Notes: generated by a model not told the origin, from the letters alone. A stretch of 64,000 nt of DNA from Promicromonospora sp. Populi (GCF_041081105.1 NZ_CP163528.1:5160925-5224924), one strand, 5' to 3'; positions 9,313 to 22,267 are shown, counted from the stretch's first letter. Made by a program: numbers and translations.

Positions 9313-9723
9313 TCAGGCCACCAGCCGGAAGATCGGGAAGACCCGCCCCTCCGCCGTCTTCTCGTACCCGGCGAAGCCGCTGGAGAACTCCTTGAAGCGA
9401 ACCCACATGGCGTCGCGCGCCTCCCCGGTGAGCTCCTCGACCTTGGCGCGCACAAGCTCGACCGGCTCGCCGGGGACCTCGACGTCGACCTCCTCCGAGC
9501 GGCGCAGCCCGAAGACCCAGGCGGGGTGCTTGGTGGAGCCGCCGGCTGAGCCGACGATGTGCCAGGCGCCGTCGTCGTAGATCGCGGCGAGCGGCGCGAT
9601 GCGGATGGTGCCGTCCTTCCTCGGTACGTGCACAAGTACGAGCTTCTTGCCGAACTGCATGGGCTCGTTGACCTCGCCGCCGTTGGTGCGGAAGGTGTCG
9701 ATGATCTGCTGGTTGAAGTCCAT
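9313..9723 (-). CDS. F420-type deazaflavin-dependent nitroreductase family protein
   Basis: The 136-residue protein has the small split-barrel layout of the Ddn family. An N-terminal helix containing IIDTFRTNGGEV is followed by the strand KKLVLVHVPRKDG and the GSAGGSTKHPAWVFGL motif, which binds the deazaflavin phosphate region in characterised members. A typical reaction is reduction of nitroaromatics or quinones by F420H2; the native substrate is not known. The gene ends 18 nt from the convergent peptidase gene and is divergent from the subtilase. Confidence 0.8.
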   Translation of the reverse strand: MDFNQQIIDTFRTNGGEVNEPMQFGKKLVLVHVPRKDGTIRIAPLAAIYDDGAWHIVGSAGGSTKHPAWVFGLRRSEEVDVEVPGEPVELVRAKVEELTGEARDAMWVRFKEFSSGFAGYEKTAEGRVFPIFRLVA

Positions 9724-9875
9724 GCGGAGGCAACGCCGCGCGGGCCGGGATGAATTCCTGGCCTAAACGGACTTTCGTTGCCCTTTCGGTCGACGCTCTC
9801 CAGAGTGGCACGTGGCGCACGCTCGTGGGCCAGTGGTTGCGCCCAGGGTTGGGCGCTTGCACCCCGGAGGCAAGA

Positions 9876-12800
9876 ATGCACAGTCGCATGCCAACCAGAC
9901 GAGCACCGATAGCCCTTGTGGCAGTCGGCGCACTCCTGGCCACCACGGTGAGCGCGATACCAGCGCTCGCGAGCACATCAACGCCGACCGGGATACAGCC
10001 CGCTGCTACCGCCGACGTACCGGAGCGCGCAGCGGACAAGATCACGCCCGCCGTGCAGACCCGGCTGGAGGCCAAGGATTCCACCGACTTCTGGATCCGG
10101 TTCGCCGACCAGCCCGACCTGGAGCCGGCCAAGGCCATCGCCGACTGGGACGAGCGCGGCCAGTATGTCTACGAGGCTCTGACCAGCACCGCCAAGGCGT
10201 CCCAGGCCGGAGTGATCGCCGACCTGAAGGCGGCGGGCGCGGAATACGAGTCCTACTGGATCAGCAACGCGATCCTCGTCGAGGACGGCAGCGCGGAGCT
10301 GGCGAATCAGGTTGCTGCCAGCCGGGAGGTCAAGCAGGTGCACGAGCGCCTGGCGACCCAGCTCATCGAGCCGGTCGAGCGCAAGGCCTCGACCAAGAAC
10401 GCGCCGCTCGCCACCGAGTGGGGCCTGGACGCGATCGGCGCGCCCGACGTCTGGAGCATGGGCTTCACGGGTGAGGGCATCACCGTGTCGAACATCGACT
10501 CCGGCGTGGACGTCGAGCACCCGGCCCTCCTGGACCACTACCGCGGCAACCTGGGCGGCGGGGAGCTGAGCAACGACTACAACTGGTTCGACGCCTCCGG
10601 CAGCTGCGACGGTGCGCCGTGCGACGGTGACGCCCACGGCACCCACGTGATGGGCACCATGGTCGGCGACGACGGCGCGGGCAACCAGATCGGCGTCGCA
10701 CCCGACGCGGACTGGATCGCGGCCAACGGCTGCGCGACCTGCTCCGACGACGATCTGCTCGCCTCCGGTCAGTGGATCCTCGCGCCGACGCGCGTCGACG
10801 GCTCCGACCCGGACCCGGCGCAGCGTCCCCACATCGTGAACAACTCGTGGGGCCAGACGGCGCCCGGGGCGATCGACGACTTCATGTCCGAGGAGATCGC
10901 TGCCTGGGAGGCGTCAGGCATCTTCGGCGCGTGGGCGGCGGGCAACGCGGGTGAGTTCGGCTGTCAGTCGACGTCGTCCCCCGGGGCGAACGTCGGGACC
11001 TACGCCTCCGGTGCGTTCGGGGAGTCCGGCGACATCGCCGACTTCTCGTCGCGCGGCCCGGGCGAGGACGGCCTGACCAAGCCGAACCTCTCGGCCCCCG
11101 GTGTCGATGTGCGGTCCTCCGTGCCCGGCGGCGGGTACGAGGAGTTCAGCGGTACGTCCATGGCCTCCCCGCACCTCGCGGGCGCCGTCGCGCTCCTGTG
11201 GAGCGCGGCTCCCGTCCTGGTCGGCGACATCGAGGCCACCAAGCAGCTGCTGGACGAGACCTCGACCAACGTGGACGACGACTCCTGCGGCGGCACCGCC
11301 GAGGACAACAACGTGTGGGGCGAGGGCAAGCTCGACGTCCGCACCCTGATCGAGAACGCGCCGATCGACGGTTACGGCTTCCTCGCCGGTACCGTCACGG
11401 GCCCGGACGGCGAGCCCGTCGCCGGCGCGCGCGTGACCACCGGCGAGCGCTCCGACACCACCGACGCCGAGGGCGCGTACCGCCTGGGCCTCGAGGAGGG
11501 CTCGTACGACCTGAGCGTCTCCGCGTTCGGGTTCATCGACGCCGCGGCCCAGGCCGACGTCGTCGAGGACGAGACCACCACCCAGGACTTCGTCCTGGAG
11601 GCCGCGCCGACCACCACCGTGAGCGGCACCGTCACCGACGGTTCCGGCCACGGCTGGCCGCTCGACGCCAAGGTCACCGTGCAGGGCGCACCCAGCAGCG
11701 TGGTGGCGTGGACCGACCCGTTCACGGGGGAGTACTCGCTCGAGCTGCCGCAGTCGGCCACGCACACGCTCGTCGCGACGCCGTCAGTGACCGGCTACGG
11801 GGCGCTCACGCAGGAGGTCGAGGTCGGCACCGAGCCGGCGACCGCCGACGTCGCCGCTCCGGTGGCACCCGAGTGCACGGCTCCCGGTTACGCCCTGACC
11901 GGCGCGGGCGCAGGCACCGAGGAGTTCGAGTCCGGCGCCGTGCCCGAGGGCTGGACCGTCGAGGACCTGGCCGGCACCGAGCAGGTCTGGACCTTCGACG
12001 ACCGGTTCGAGTACGGCAACATGACCGGTGGCGAGGGCCTGTTCGCCGAGGTGAACAGTGACGCCTACGGCCCTGACGGGTCGCAGGACACCACCCTCAC
12101 GGCACCGGCCTACGACCTGAGCGACGTCGACGCGCCGCTCCTGACGTTCGATCAGGCGTACTCGTCGGGCGGCGACTTCGCCGACGTCGACCTCAGCCTG
12201 GACGGTGGCGAGACCTGGGAGACCGTGCTGCACCAGACCGCCGACGCGAACGGGCGCGTGCTCGTCGGGCTCCCGGGCGCGGGCGGTCAGTCCGACGTGC
12301 GGGTCCGGTTCCACTACGGCGACGCCGCGTGGTCCTTCTGGTGGCAGGTCGACAACGTGTCGATCGGGGAGTGCACCCCGGTCGACGGCGGCCTCGTTGC
12401 CGGGTTCGTCCGGGACCTCAACACCGGTGACGGCGTGAACGGCGCCACGGTGTCGGCCGGCGAGGAGCAGAGCACCAAGTCCTTGGACCCGGAGAACCCG
12501 GGCGTGGGCGCCGGGTACTACTCGCTGTTCTCGGCGCAGGTCGGTGCGCAGCAGATCGGTTATGCGGCCAAGGACTACAAGGCCAAGCAGGCAAAGGTGA
12601 AGGTCGTCGCCGACGCCGTCGTCCGAAAGGACGTGAAGCTCGCTGCCCCGCTCCTGACCGTCACTCCGAGCGAGATCAAGCGCACGGTGAAGCTGGGCGG
12701 CAGCAAGTCCGGCAGCTTCACCGTGAAGAACGAGGGCACCGCGCCCGCGAACGTCGAGGTGGCTCCGACGTCGTCCGACTTCGAGATCCTCGGGACCTCG

Positions 12801-13940
12801 GGCGGCAGCAGCGTCATCAAGGGCGCCACGGGCGAGGTGACCGAGGTGAGCACGGCCCCGTCCTCGGGCAAGCTGGGCAGGGCGAGCTCCGCCGCGCAGG
12901 CCGACGACGGCTTCGGCCGGAACGGCAAGAAGCCAGGGAAGACGGTGACGCCGTCGGCGCCGCCGTCGCTCCTGGCGGACGGGACCACCATCACCCACTC
13001 GTCGTCGCAGGACGTCGTTGCGGTCAACTCGGCGGCCTGCCTGGCCGGCGAGACGAAGGTGCTGCGGACGTTCACGCTGGAGGACTTCGACATCCAGGGT
13101 GAGTTCGCCGTGACCAACGTGTCCTTCGGGGTGGAGATCGCCGGGGCGGACACGCCTGTGACGGTCAACCTGTACGAGCTCGACGGGGACTTCCTGTACG
13201 AGAACATGACGCTGCTCGGCTCGTCCGAAGCGACCCTGGAGGAGCAGGAGCTCACGATGGTCGACGTGCCGGTCACCGGCACCGCGACCGGCACGCTCGT
13301 GGTCGAGGTCGTCAGCCCCGCCGGGTTCTTCATCGGCTCCAACGCCGAGCCGGAGACCGCGCCGTCGTACATCGCCTCGTCGGAGTGCAACACGCCCGAG
13401 CCGACTCCCGTCGCGGAGCTCGGCTTCCCGGACATGCACGTGGTGATGAACGTGACCGGTGAGTCCACGGTCGACGTGCCGTGGCTCGACGTCCAGCCGC
13501 CGTCCTTCACGCTCGCTCCCGGAGCGTCCGCGAAGGTGTTCGTCGACATGGACAGCAGCCGGGTCGACCAGCCGGGCACGTACACCGCGGGAGTGGTGGC
13601 CAACGGCAGCACGCCGTACGCCGAGCCCCGCGTGGACGTGTCGCTGACGGTGACGCCGCCCGCCAACTGGGGCAAGATCGCCGGCACCGTCACTGGGGCC
13701 ACCTGCGAGGACGAGACCGTGCCGCTGGAGGGCGCGTTCGTGGTCATCGACGGGTCCGAGTACGACGTCACGCTCGTGACCGGGCCGGACGGCGGCTATG
13801 CCCGCTGGATGGGGATCTCCAACAACCGGCTGACGCTGCTCAGCTCGGCGACGGGGTACCCGCCGGAGTCGAAGCAGGCACGCATCATCAAGGGTCAGAC
13901 GGTGGTGCACAACTTCGAGCTGAACGAGTTCTGCGGGTAG
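9876..13940 (+). CDS. Secreted subtilisin-like serine peptidase (S8), multidomain
   Basis: A 1354-residue exported protease. A Sec signal peptide ends near residue 33 and an inhibitor-like propeptide follows. The S8 domain has catalytic Asp208 (NIDSGVD), His254 (AHGTHVMG) and Ser428 (SGTSMASPH). After it come a carboxypeptidase-regulatory-like beta-sandwich (about 500-600), a jelly-roll region around EEFESGAVPEGW, a second regulatory-like repeat (about 835), long beta-rich linkers and a third repeat at the C-terminus (about 1265-1345). ATG 9876 is chosen because CCGGAGG lies 5 nt upstream and the signal peptide starts there; the frame is open for another 126 nt upstream. The tail probably binds cell wall or substrate polymer. 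Confidence 0.9.
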   Translation: MHSRMPTRRAPIALVAVGALLATTVSAIPALASTSTPTGIQPAATADVPERAADKITPAVQTRLEAKDSTDFWIRFADQPDLEPAKAIADWDERGQYVYEALTSTAKASQAGVIADLKAAGAEYESYWISNAILVEDGSAELANQVAASREVKQVHERLATQLIEPVERKASTKNAPLATEWGLDAIGAPDVWSMGFTGEGITVSNIDSGVDVEHPALLDHYRGNLGGGELSNDYNWFDASGSCDGAPCDGDAHGTHVMGTMVGDDGAGNQIGVAPDADWIAANGCATCSDDDLLASGQWILAPTRVDGSDPDPAQRPHIVNNSWGQTAPGAIDDFMSEEIAAWEASGIFGAWAAGNAGEFGCQSTSSPGANVGTYASGAFGESGDIADFSSRGPGEDGLTKPNLSAPGVDVRSSVPGGGYEEFSGTSMASPHLAGAVALLWSAAPVLVGDIEATKQLLDETSTNVDDDSCGGTAEDNNVWGEGKLDVRTLIENAPIDGYGFLAGTVTGPDGEPVAGARVTTGERSDTTDAEGAYRLGLEEGSYDLSVSAFGFIDAAAQADVVEDETTTQDFVLEAAPTTTVSGTVTDGSGHGWPLDAKVTVQGAPSSVVAWTDPFTGEYSLELPQSATHTLVATPSVTGYGALTQEVEVGTEPATADVAAPVAPECTAPGYALTGAGAGTEEFESGAVPEGWTVEDLAGTEQVWTFDDRFEYGNMTGGEGLFAEVNSDAYGPDGSQDTTLTAPAYDLSDVDAPLLTFDQAYSSGGDFADVDLSLDGGETWETVLHQTADANGRVLVGLPGAGGQSDVRVRFHYGDAAWSFWWQVDNVSIGECTPVDGGLVAGFVRDLNTGDGVNGATVSAGEEQSTKSLDPENPGVGAGYYSLFSAQVGAQQIGYAAKDYKAKQAKVKVVADAVVRKDVKLAAPLLTVTPSEIKRTVKLGGSKSGSFTVKNEGTAPANVEVAPTSSDFEILGTSGGSSVIKGATGEVTEVSTAPSSGKLGRASSAAQADDGFGRNGKKPGKTVTPSAPPSLLADGTTITHSSSQDVVAVNSAACLAGETKVLRTFTLEDFDIQGEFAVTNVSFGVEIAGADTPVTVNLYELDGDFLYENMTLLGSSEATLEEQELTMVDVPVTGTATGTLVVEVVSPAGFFIGSNAEPETAPSYIASSECNTPEPTPVAELGFPDMHVVMNVTGESTVDVPWLDVQPPSFTLAPGASAKVFVDMDSSRVDQPGTYTAGVVANGSTPYAEPRVDVSLTVTPPANWGKIAGTVTGATCEDETVPLEGAFVVIDGSEYDVTLVTGPDGGYARWMGISNNRLTLLSSATGYPPESKQARIIKGQTVVHNFELNEFCG

Positions 13941-13964
13941 TACCGCCCGCGAGGGCCGGCTAGC

Positions 13965-14615
13965 TCAGGCCCCCGCACTCCCGACGACCCGCCGTCGCAG
14001 CTCAACAGCTGCGGCGCGCGGGTCGTCGGCCTGTGTGATGGCCCGTACGACGACGATGCGCCGCGCCCCGGCGTCGAGCACCCGGTCGAGGCGATCGGTG
14101 TCGATCCCGCCGATCGCGAACCACGGCGTGACCGGCCGGCGGGCGGCGACGTCGCGCAAGAGGTCCAGGCCGACGGCGGGGCGGCCGGGCTTGGTGGGGG
14201 TGCTCCACAGCGGGCCCACGCAGAAGTAGTCGACACGCGGGTCGGCATCCGCGGCCAAGGCCTCGTCCAGGGCGTGCGTGGACCGGCCCAGCACGGGGCC
14301 GTCGCCCAGCAGCTGCCGCACCGCGCCCGGCGGCAGGTCGTCCTGGCCCATGTGCACCACGGGCGCCCCGGTCAGCTGTGCGATGTCGGCCCGGTCGTTG
14401 ACCGCCCGCAGCGCACCGTGCTCGGCGGCCACCCGCTCCACGACGGCCTGCAGCGCGACCTCGCGGGCGGCGTCCAGGGTCTTGTCCCGCAGCTGGACCA
14501 CGTCGACGCCGCCGTCGAGCGCCGCGTGCAGGAACGGCTCGAGGTCGCCCGTGGCCTCGCGGGCGTCGGTGCAGAGGTAGAGGCGGGCGTCGGCCAGCCG
14601 GGTCCGTGGATCCAC
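13965..14615 (-). CDS. thiE: Thiamine-phosphate synthase
   Basis: This 216-residue TIM barrel joins HMP-pyrophosphate and HET-phosphate into thiamine phosphate. Family motifs are [24 protein letters not shown] and [13 protein letters not shown] for pyrophosphate and thiazole binding, and AIGGID near the end. The frame is open to an ATG at 14675, but that would run into the divergent riboswitch. GTG 14615 is preferred because TAGACT (14622-14627 on this strand) lies 7 nt upstream, a leaderless arrangement. It is divergent from thiO-thiS-thiG-thiF, and the riboswitch does not lie in its own leader. Confidence 0.88.
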   Translation of the reverse strand: MDPRTRLADARLYLCTDAREATGDLEPFLHAALDGGVDVVQLRDKTLDAAREVALQAVVERVAAEHGALRAVNDRADIAQLTGAPVVHMGQDDLPPGAVRQLLGDGPVLGRSTHALDEALAADADPRVDYFCVGPLWSTPTKPGRPAVGLDLLRDVAARRPVTPWFAIGGIDTDRLDRVLDAGARRIVVVRAITQADDPRAAAVELRRRVVGSAGA

Positions 14616-14667
14616 GCGCGTGAGTCTAGGCACGCGAACGGGTGCCGGATGAGGGTTATGGTTGCCA

Positions 14668-14756
14668 CCGTGCACGGGAGCCCCGCACGGGGCTGAGAGG
14701 GCGCAGGGCGCCGACCGTCGAACCTGATCTGGGTAATGCCAGCGAAGGGAGCTTCA
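14668..14756 (+). ncRNA. TPP riboswitch (thi box)
   Basis: The THI-box elements occur in order: the GGAGCCCC/GGGGCTGAGA arm (about 14677-14697), then GAACCTGATCTGGGTAATGC (14720-14739) and AGCGAAGGGAGC (14741-14752). A possible -10 hexamer, TATGGT (14657-14662), lies just upstream. The purine-rich GAAGGGAG near the 3' end serves as the ribosome binding site of thiO at TTG 14760. Ligand binding would therefore hide the site and repress translation of the thi operon when thiamine pyrophosphate is plentiful. Confidence 0.93.
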
Positions 14757-14759
14757 GCC

Positions 14760-18374
<3,615 letters not shown>

Positions 18375-18377
18375 GCG

Positions 18378-19814
18378 TCAGCTCGCGACCTGGATGCTGC
18401 CTGCCCGCCGGCCGCGGACCCAGGTCGAGATGCCGAGGGCCAGCGCCAGGGCCGCGCCGATCGCCGGGACCAGCAGGGCGCGCTGGTAGTCGGAGAGGTC
18501 GGCGGCCCCGGCCTGCCCCTCGACCAGCACGATCGTCGCCACCGAGACCCCGAGCGCGGCGCCGAACTGGAACGCCGTGTACACGACCCCGCCGGCCACC
18601 CCGTGCTCGGCCTCGTCCAGGCCCGCGGTGGCTGCGGCCGCGAGCGGCCCGTAGACCAGCGCGAACATGACCGCGACCAGCAGCAGGGACGGCAGCAGGT
18701 CGAGGTAGCCCCAGGTCTCGTCGAGGCGCAGGACCAGGGCGAACGACACGGTGCCCGCCAGCAGCCCCGCCACCATGACCGGGGCGTTGCCGAACCGCTT
18801 GACCAGCCGGTGCGTGAACAGCGGCGCCAGGATCATGTCCGCACCCATGACCGCGAACACCAGGCCCGTCGCGATCGGGGACCAGCCGCGGTACTCCTGC
18901 AGGTAGAGCGTGATCAGGAACTGGAAGGCGAAGAAGGCGCCGATGAACAGCAGCCCCGCCGCGCTCGACCGCACCAGGAGTCCCTCCCGCAGCACCGCCA
19001 GGCGCAGCAGCGGATCCGCAACCCGGCGCTCGATCGCCACGAAGAGCGCGATGAGCACCGCCGCGGCCACGAACGAGGCGATCCCCGCGGTGACGTGCCG
19101 GCCCTCGCCGATGGCCACCACGCCGTAGATCAGGGCGACCATCGCGGAGGTGAGGGTGATCGCGCCGCCCAGGTCGAACCCGCGGCGGGGGAGCGCGAGG
19201 GCGGCGTCTGCGCGGATGATCGCGCGACCTGCTACCCAGAGCACGGCACCGACGAGCACGGGAGCGAAGAACACCCAGCGCCAGCCGGCTTCGGTGAGGA
19301 AGCCGCCCGCCACAACGCCGAGCGTGAACCCACCGGCGCCGATCGCGCCGTAGATCGCCAGCGCCCGGTCGCGCAGCGGGCCCTCGGGGAAGCTGGTCGT
19401 CAGCAGGCTGAAGCCCGCCGGCGTCATGAACCCCGCAGTGGCACCCGTGACGAACCTGGCGACGATCAGCACCCAGGCGTCGTCGGCGAAACCGCCCAGG
19501 CCGGAGAAGGCGACGAACACGGCGAGCGCCACCAGGAAGGTCCGACGGCGGCCGAGCAGGTCGGCCGTGCGCCCGCCGAAGATCATGAACCCGCCGTAGG
19601 CGAGCACGTACGCGCTGATCACCCAGTGCGCGTCGGCCGTCGCCAGGCCGATGTCCTGGGCGATGGCCGGCACCGCGACATTGAGCATCGCGATGTCGAT
19701 GCCCTCCAGGAAGAGCGCTCCGCACACGACGGCCAGCACTCCCCAGCCTGTTTGTGCTCTGCCTGTTCGTGGGCTGTCCGACGTCGGCCGTGCGGCCGCA
19801 CCTACTTCGGTCAC
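18378..19814 (-). CDS. MFS drug transporter, DHA2-like
   Basis: A 478-residue carrier with about fourteen membrane segments. Family marks are FLEGIDIAMLNVAVPAIA in helix 1 and GGRTADLLGRRRTFL in the loop between helices 2 and 3. This group includes EmrB/QacA-type proton-driven exporters. The GTG start at 19814 has GAGGAGA 7 nt upstream. It is divergent from an HxlR regulator over a 72-bp gap with two perfect palindromes, so it is probably an inducible efflux pump under that regulator. Confidence 0.87.
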   Translation of the reverse strand: MTEVGAAARPTSDSPRTGRAQTGWGVLAVVCGALFLEGIDIAMLNVAVPAIAQDIGLATADAHWVISAYVLAYGGFMIFGGRTADLLGRRRTFLVALAVFVAFSGLGGFADDAWVLIVARFVTGATAGFMTPAGFSLLTTSFPEGPLRDRALAIYGAIGAGGFTLGVVAGGFLTEAGWRWVFFAPVLVGAVLWVAGRAIIRADAALALPRRGFDLGGAITLTSAMVALIYGVVAIGEGRHVTAGIASFVAAAVLIALFVAIERRVADPLLRLAVLREGLLVRSSAAGLLFIGAFFAFQFLITLYLQEYRGWSPIATGLVFAVMGADMILAPLFTHRLVKRFGNAPVMVAGLLAGTVSFALVLRLDETWGYLDLLPSLLLVAVMFALVYGPLAAAATAGLDEAEHGVAGGVVYTAFQFGAALGVSVATIVLVEGQAGAADLSDYQRALLVPAIGAALALALGISTWVRGRRAGSIQVAS

Positions 19815-19840
19815 CAGGGATCTCCTCGCTCAGGTCACGC

Positions 19841-19861
19841 ATGGTTACCACTTGTAACCAT
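19841..19861. promoter_or_regulatory. Perfect palindrome, probable HxlR operator 1
   Basis: ATGGTTAC (19841-19848) and GTAACCAT (19854-19861) are perfectly inverted around 5 nt. The element is AT-richer than its surroundings and lies between the divergent efflux gene and the HxlR gene, where a dimeric winged-helix regulator would bind. Confidence 0.7.
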
Positions 19862-19863
19862 GA

Positions 19864-19882
19864 CGATCGTTGGGCACGATCG
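19864..19882. promoter_or_regulatory. Second palindrome next to the HxlR start
   Basis: CGATCGT (19864-19870) and ACGATCG (19876-19882) are perfectly inverted around 5 nt, only 2 bp from the first palindrome and 4 nt from the ATG at 19887. It has the same spacer length as operator 1 but a different sequence. Confidence 0.5.
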
Positions 19883-19886
19883 AGGG

Positions 19887-20351
19887 ATGGCACAAGAAGG
19901 CACTTTGACGTCACCCGGTTCCTCTGAAGTAACCCATGTGGCGGCCCAAACGCTGCCGGCGGAGTGCCGGGACGACCGGGACCCCTTCCAGTGGGACGTC
20001 CGTGAGGACTGCCAGGTCCGCCAGATCCTCGACCGGATCGCCGACAAGTGGTCCCTGCTGGTGATCGCGCTCCTGGACGAGAAGAAGCTGCGGTTCGGGG
20101 AGCTGGGCCGGGAGATCGACGGGATCAGCAAGCGCATGCTCACGGTGACCCTGCGCAACCTCGAACGCGACGGCCTGGTCCGCCGCACCGTGTACCCCGA
20201 GGTACCGCCGCGCGTGGAGTACGAGCTCACGTCGCTGGGCCGCACGCTCCTAGGGACGACCCAGGCCCTGGTCAGCTGGACCGAGGAGCACCAGGACCAG
20301 ATCGCCGAGGCCCGCCAGTCGTTCGAGAAGGCAAACGCGACCACCCCCTGA
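19887..20351 (+). CDS. HxlR-family transcriptional regulator
   Basis: The 154-residue winged-helix protein has the HxlR signature: a cysteine in CQVRQILDRIADKWSLLVI (about residues 40-60), LRFGELGREIDGISKRMLT as recognition region and LERDGLVRRTVYPEVPPRVE as the wing. Members with this cysteine often sense quinones, diamide or aldehydes, but redox sensing here is inference. ATG 19887 is chosen; another ATG lies at 19860 inside the operator. The gene faces the DHA2 pump it probably controls. Confidence 0.88.
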   Translation: MAQEGTLTSPGSSEVTHVAAQTLPAECRDDRDPFQWDVREDCQVRQILDRIADKWSLLVIALLDEKKLRFGELGREIDGISKRMLTVTLRNLERDGLVRRTVYPEVPPRVEYELTSLGRTLLGTTQALVSWTEEHQDQIAEARQSFEKANATTP

Positions 20352-20379
20352 CGCCACCTCTCGAAGCTGGCTGGGGAAC

Positions 20380-21108
20380 CTACACAGAGTCCCAGGGGAT
20401 TTTCGCCAGGCGGTCCGCGATCGCGGCGACCAGCGGGCCGGCGTCCGGCAAGGTGTTGTCGTCGATCGAGGACACGGCTACTACGCCGATCGAGTTGACC
20501 AGGAACGCGCCCGCGAACGCGGCGACGTCGTCCAGCTCCACAGGCCCGCGGGTCGACGGCGTCGTGGCCGCGACCAGCTGCATCCCGATCCCGTCCAGGT
20601 GCGGGGCATCCGGCCAGACGACGGCGCCGTCGGCCACGAAGAACCCGATGTTCGCTATCGACGACTCGGCGACGGTGCCGTCGGGTGCGGTGAGCAGGGC
20701 GTCGTCGTACCCGTCGAGCCGGACCCGGCGGGCCCACTCGGCCTGGGCGAACCCGCCCAGGTGCTTGACGTGGGCGAACGGGCGCAGGTATTCGACGGAC
20801 CGCAGCCGCTGCGGTGTGCCGGGCGGGTGGTGCGGCTCGTCGACCGAGACGACGACGCGCTCCGCGTCGCGGAGCACCACCCGCACCGAGGCGTCCGGCG
20901 TCCCGTCCAGGGCGTGGCGCACCAGGTCGCGGACCCGCTCGCCGGGCAGCGGCCGCCCGAACAGCTCGCGGTGCGCGGCGTCGAGCCGGTCGAGATGGTT
21001 GGTCAGGCCCTGGACCCCGCCGTCGCGCACCTGCATGGCCGTGAAATGGCCATAGGTGCTGAACAGGTCGGCTGGCGCCGCGGGGCGGCCGTCGGTCTCG
21101 ATGCGCAC
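20380..21108 (-). CDS. Class IV aminotransferase (PabC/IlvE-like)
   Basis: A 242-residue PLP enzyme of fold type IV. The probable PLP lysine lies in FAHVKHLGG, and AESSIANIGFFV matches the loop that contacts the cofactor phosphate. The closest functional class is aminodeoxychorismate lyase or D-/branched-chain amino acid aminotransferase; the reaction is not decided by sequence. The GTG start is preceded by TAGGGT (21115-21120) at 6 nt, so the mRNA is probably leaderless. It is divergent from a zinc dehydrogenase. Confidence 0.8.
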   Translation of the reverse strand: MRIETDGRPAAPADLFSTYGHFTAMQVRDGGVQGLTNHLDRLDAAHRELFGRPLPGERVRDLVRHALDGTPDASVRVVLRDAERVVVSVDEPHHPPGTPQRLRSVEYLRPFAHVKHLGGFAQAEWARRVRLDGYDDALLTAPDGTVAESSIANIGFFVADGAVVWPDAPHLDGIGMQLVAATTPSTRGPVELDDVAAFAGAFLVNSIGVVAVSSIDDNTLPDAGPLVAAIADRLAKIPWDSV

Positions 21109-21142
21109 CTTTGGACCCTACTCAATCCAGTCGGCCGAGCGA

Positions 21143-21180
21143 GGGAGTCCCTGCCGGTACACCTCTCGTCAGGGACTCCC
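21143..21180. promoter_or_regulatory. Paired palindromic boxes between divergent genes
   Basis: GGGAGTCCCTG (21143-21153) and CAGGGACTCCC (21170-21180) are a perfect 11-bp inverted repeat with a 16-nt centre. Each arm is itself a near-perfect palindrome (GGGAGTCCC, GGGACTCCC), with centres 29 bp apart. It lies between two gene starts, so it is more likely an operator pair than a terminator. Confidence 0.55.
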
Positions 21181-21241
21181 ACCCCGCGCCGGTCGGCCGT
21201 TCACTGGACCCTGAGACCGACCGATCTTAAAGGAGAACATC

Positions 21242-22267
21242 ATGCGTGGAGTCGTCATGCACGCCCCCGGGGACATCCGTGTCGAGGAGCGGGCGGACCC
21301 GACGATCGTCGAGCCCACGGACGCGATCATCCGCGTCACCGCGTCGTGCGTCTGCGGCTCGGACCTGTGGTCCTACCGCGGGATCGACCCCGTGAACGGT
21401 CCGACGCTGATGGGCCACGAGTACGTGGGCGTCGTCGAGGAGATCGGCGCGGAGGTGCGGAACGTCAAGGTCGGCGACTTCGTCGTCGGAGGGTGGAACG
21501 CGAGCGACAACACCTGCGAGAACTGCCTGGCCGGCTACCAGGGCAACTGTGTGCACAGCGTCATCATGGGGGGCGAGATCGGTACCCAGGCGGAGCGGGC
21601 CCGGATCCCGATGGCGGACGGCACGCTCGTCGCGACGCCGACCGAGCCGACGCCCGAACAGGTACGCAACCTCCTGACCGCGTCCGACGTGCTGGCCACC
21701 GGCTGGTTCGCCGCGGTGGCGGCCGAGGCCGGACCGGGCAAGACCGTGGCGGTCGTGGGCGACGGCGCCGTGGGCCTGCTCGCCGTCCTGGCAGCCAAGC
21801 AGCTCGGGGCGGAACGGATCATCGCGATGTCCCGGCACGCTGACCGGCAGAAGCTGGCCCTGGAGCTCGGCGCCACCGACATCGTCACCGAGCGCGGCGA
21901 CGAGGGTGTGGCCAAGATCAAGGAGCTCACCGGCGGGTACGGCGCCCACTCGGTGATCGAGGCGGTCGGCAGCCAGGAGTCGATCATGCAGGCCATCCAC
22001 TCGACGCGTCCCGGAGGACACATCGGTTACGTCGGCATGTCGCACGACGTGGCCCTGCCCTGGTTCGAGGTGATGCTGGCCTCGGTGCACCTGCACGGCG
22101 GACCCTCACCAGTGCGGCGGTTCCTGCCGCAGTTCATCGACCTGATCATGAGGGACGAGATCAACCCCGGGGTCGTGTTCGACCTCACCCTGCCCCTCGA
22201 TCAGGCGGCCGAGGCGTACAAGGCGATGGACGAGCGGCGCGCGACGAAGGTGATACTCCTTCCCTGA
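21242..22267 (+). CDS. Zinc-dependent alcohol dehydrogenase family protein
   Basis: This 341-residue medium-chain dehydrogenase has catalytic zinc ligands in CVCGSDLW and GHEYVG and a structural zinc lobe CENCLAGYQGNC. The NAD(P) Rossmann motif is VVGDGAVGLLAVL. The fingerprint fits threonine-dehydrogenase-like or zinc-quinone-reductase-like subfamilies; the substrate is not determined. AAAGGAG ends about 7 nt before the ATG, a strong ribosome binding site. The gene stands alone downstream of the paired palindromic boxes. Confidence 0.87.
   Translation: MRGVVMHAPGDIRVEERADPTIVEPTDAIIRVTASCVCGSDLWSYRGIDPVNGPTLMGHEYVGVVEEIGAEVRNVKVGDFVVGGWNASDNTCENCLAGYQGNCVHSVIMGGEIGTQAERARIPMADGTLVATPTEPTPEQVRNLLTASDVLATGWFAAVAAEAGPGKTVAVVGDGAVGLLAVLAAKQLGAERIIAMSRHADRQKLALELGATDIVTERGDEGVAKIKELTGGYGAHSVIEAVGSQESIMQAIHSTRPGGHIGYVGMSHDVALPWFEVMLASVHLHGGPSPVRRFLPQFIDLIMRDEINPGVVFDLTLPLDQAAEAYKAMDERRATKVILLP

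Noticed and set aside
12575..13771. Long open frame antisense to the subtilase gene
   Set aside because: Open antisense frames are common in high-GC DNA. It has a Ser/Thr-rich low-complexity translation, no ribosome binding site, and the sense strand has clear protease and beta-sandwich motifs.
14616..14675. Longer N-terminus of thiE
   Set aside because: It would overlap the divergent riboswitch and has no family similarity; a leaderless GTG at 14615 explains the start.
18603..19886. Upstream extension of the HxlR frame
   Set aside because: Antisense to the DHA2 pump and charged low-complexity; it also crosses the operator palindromes.
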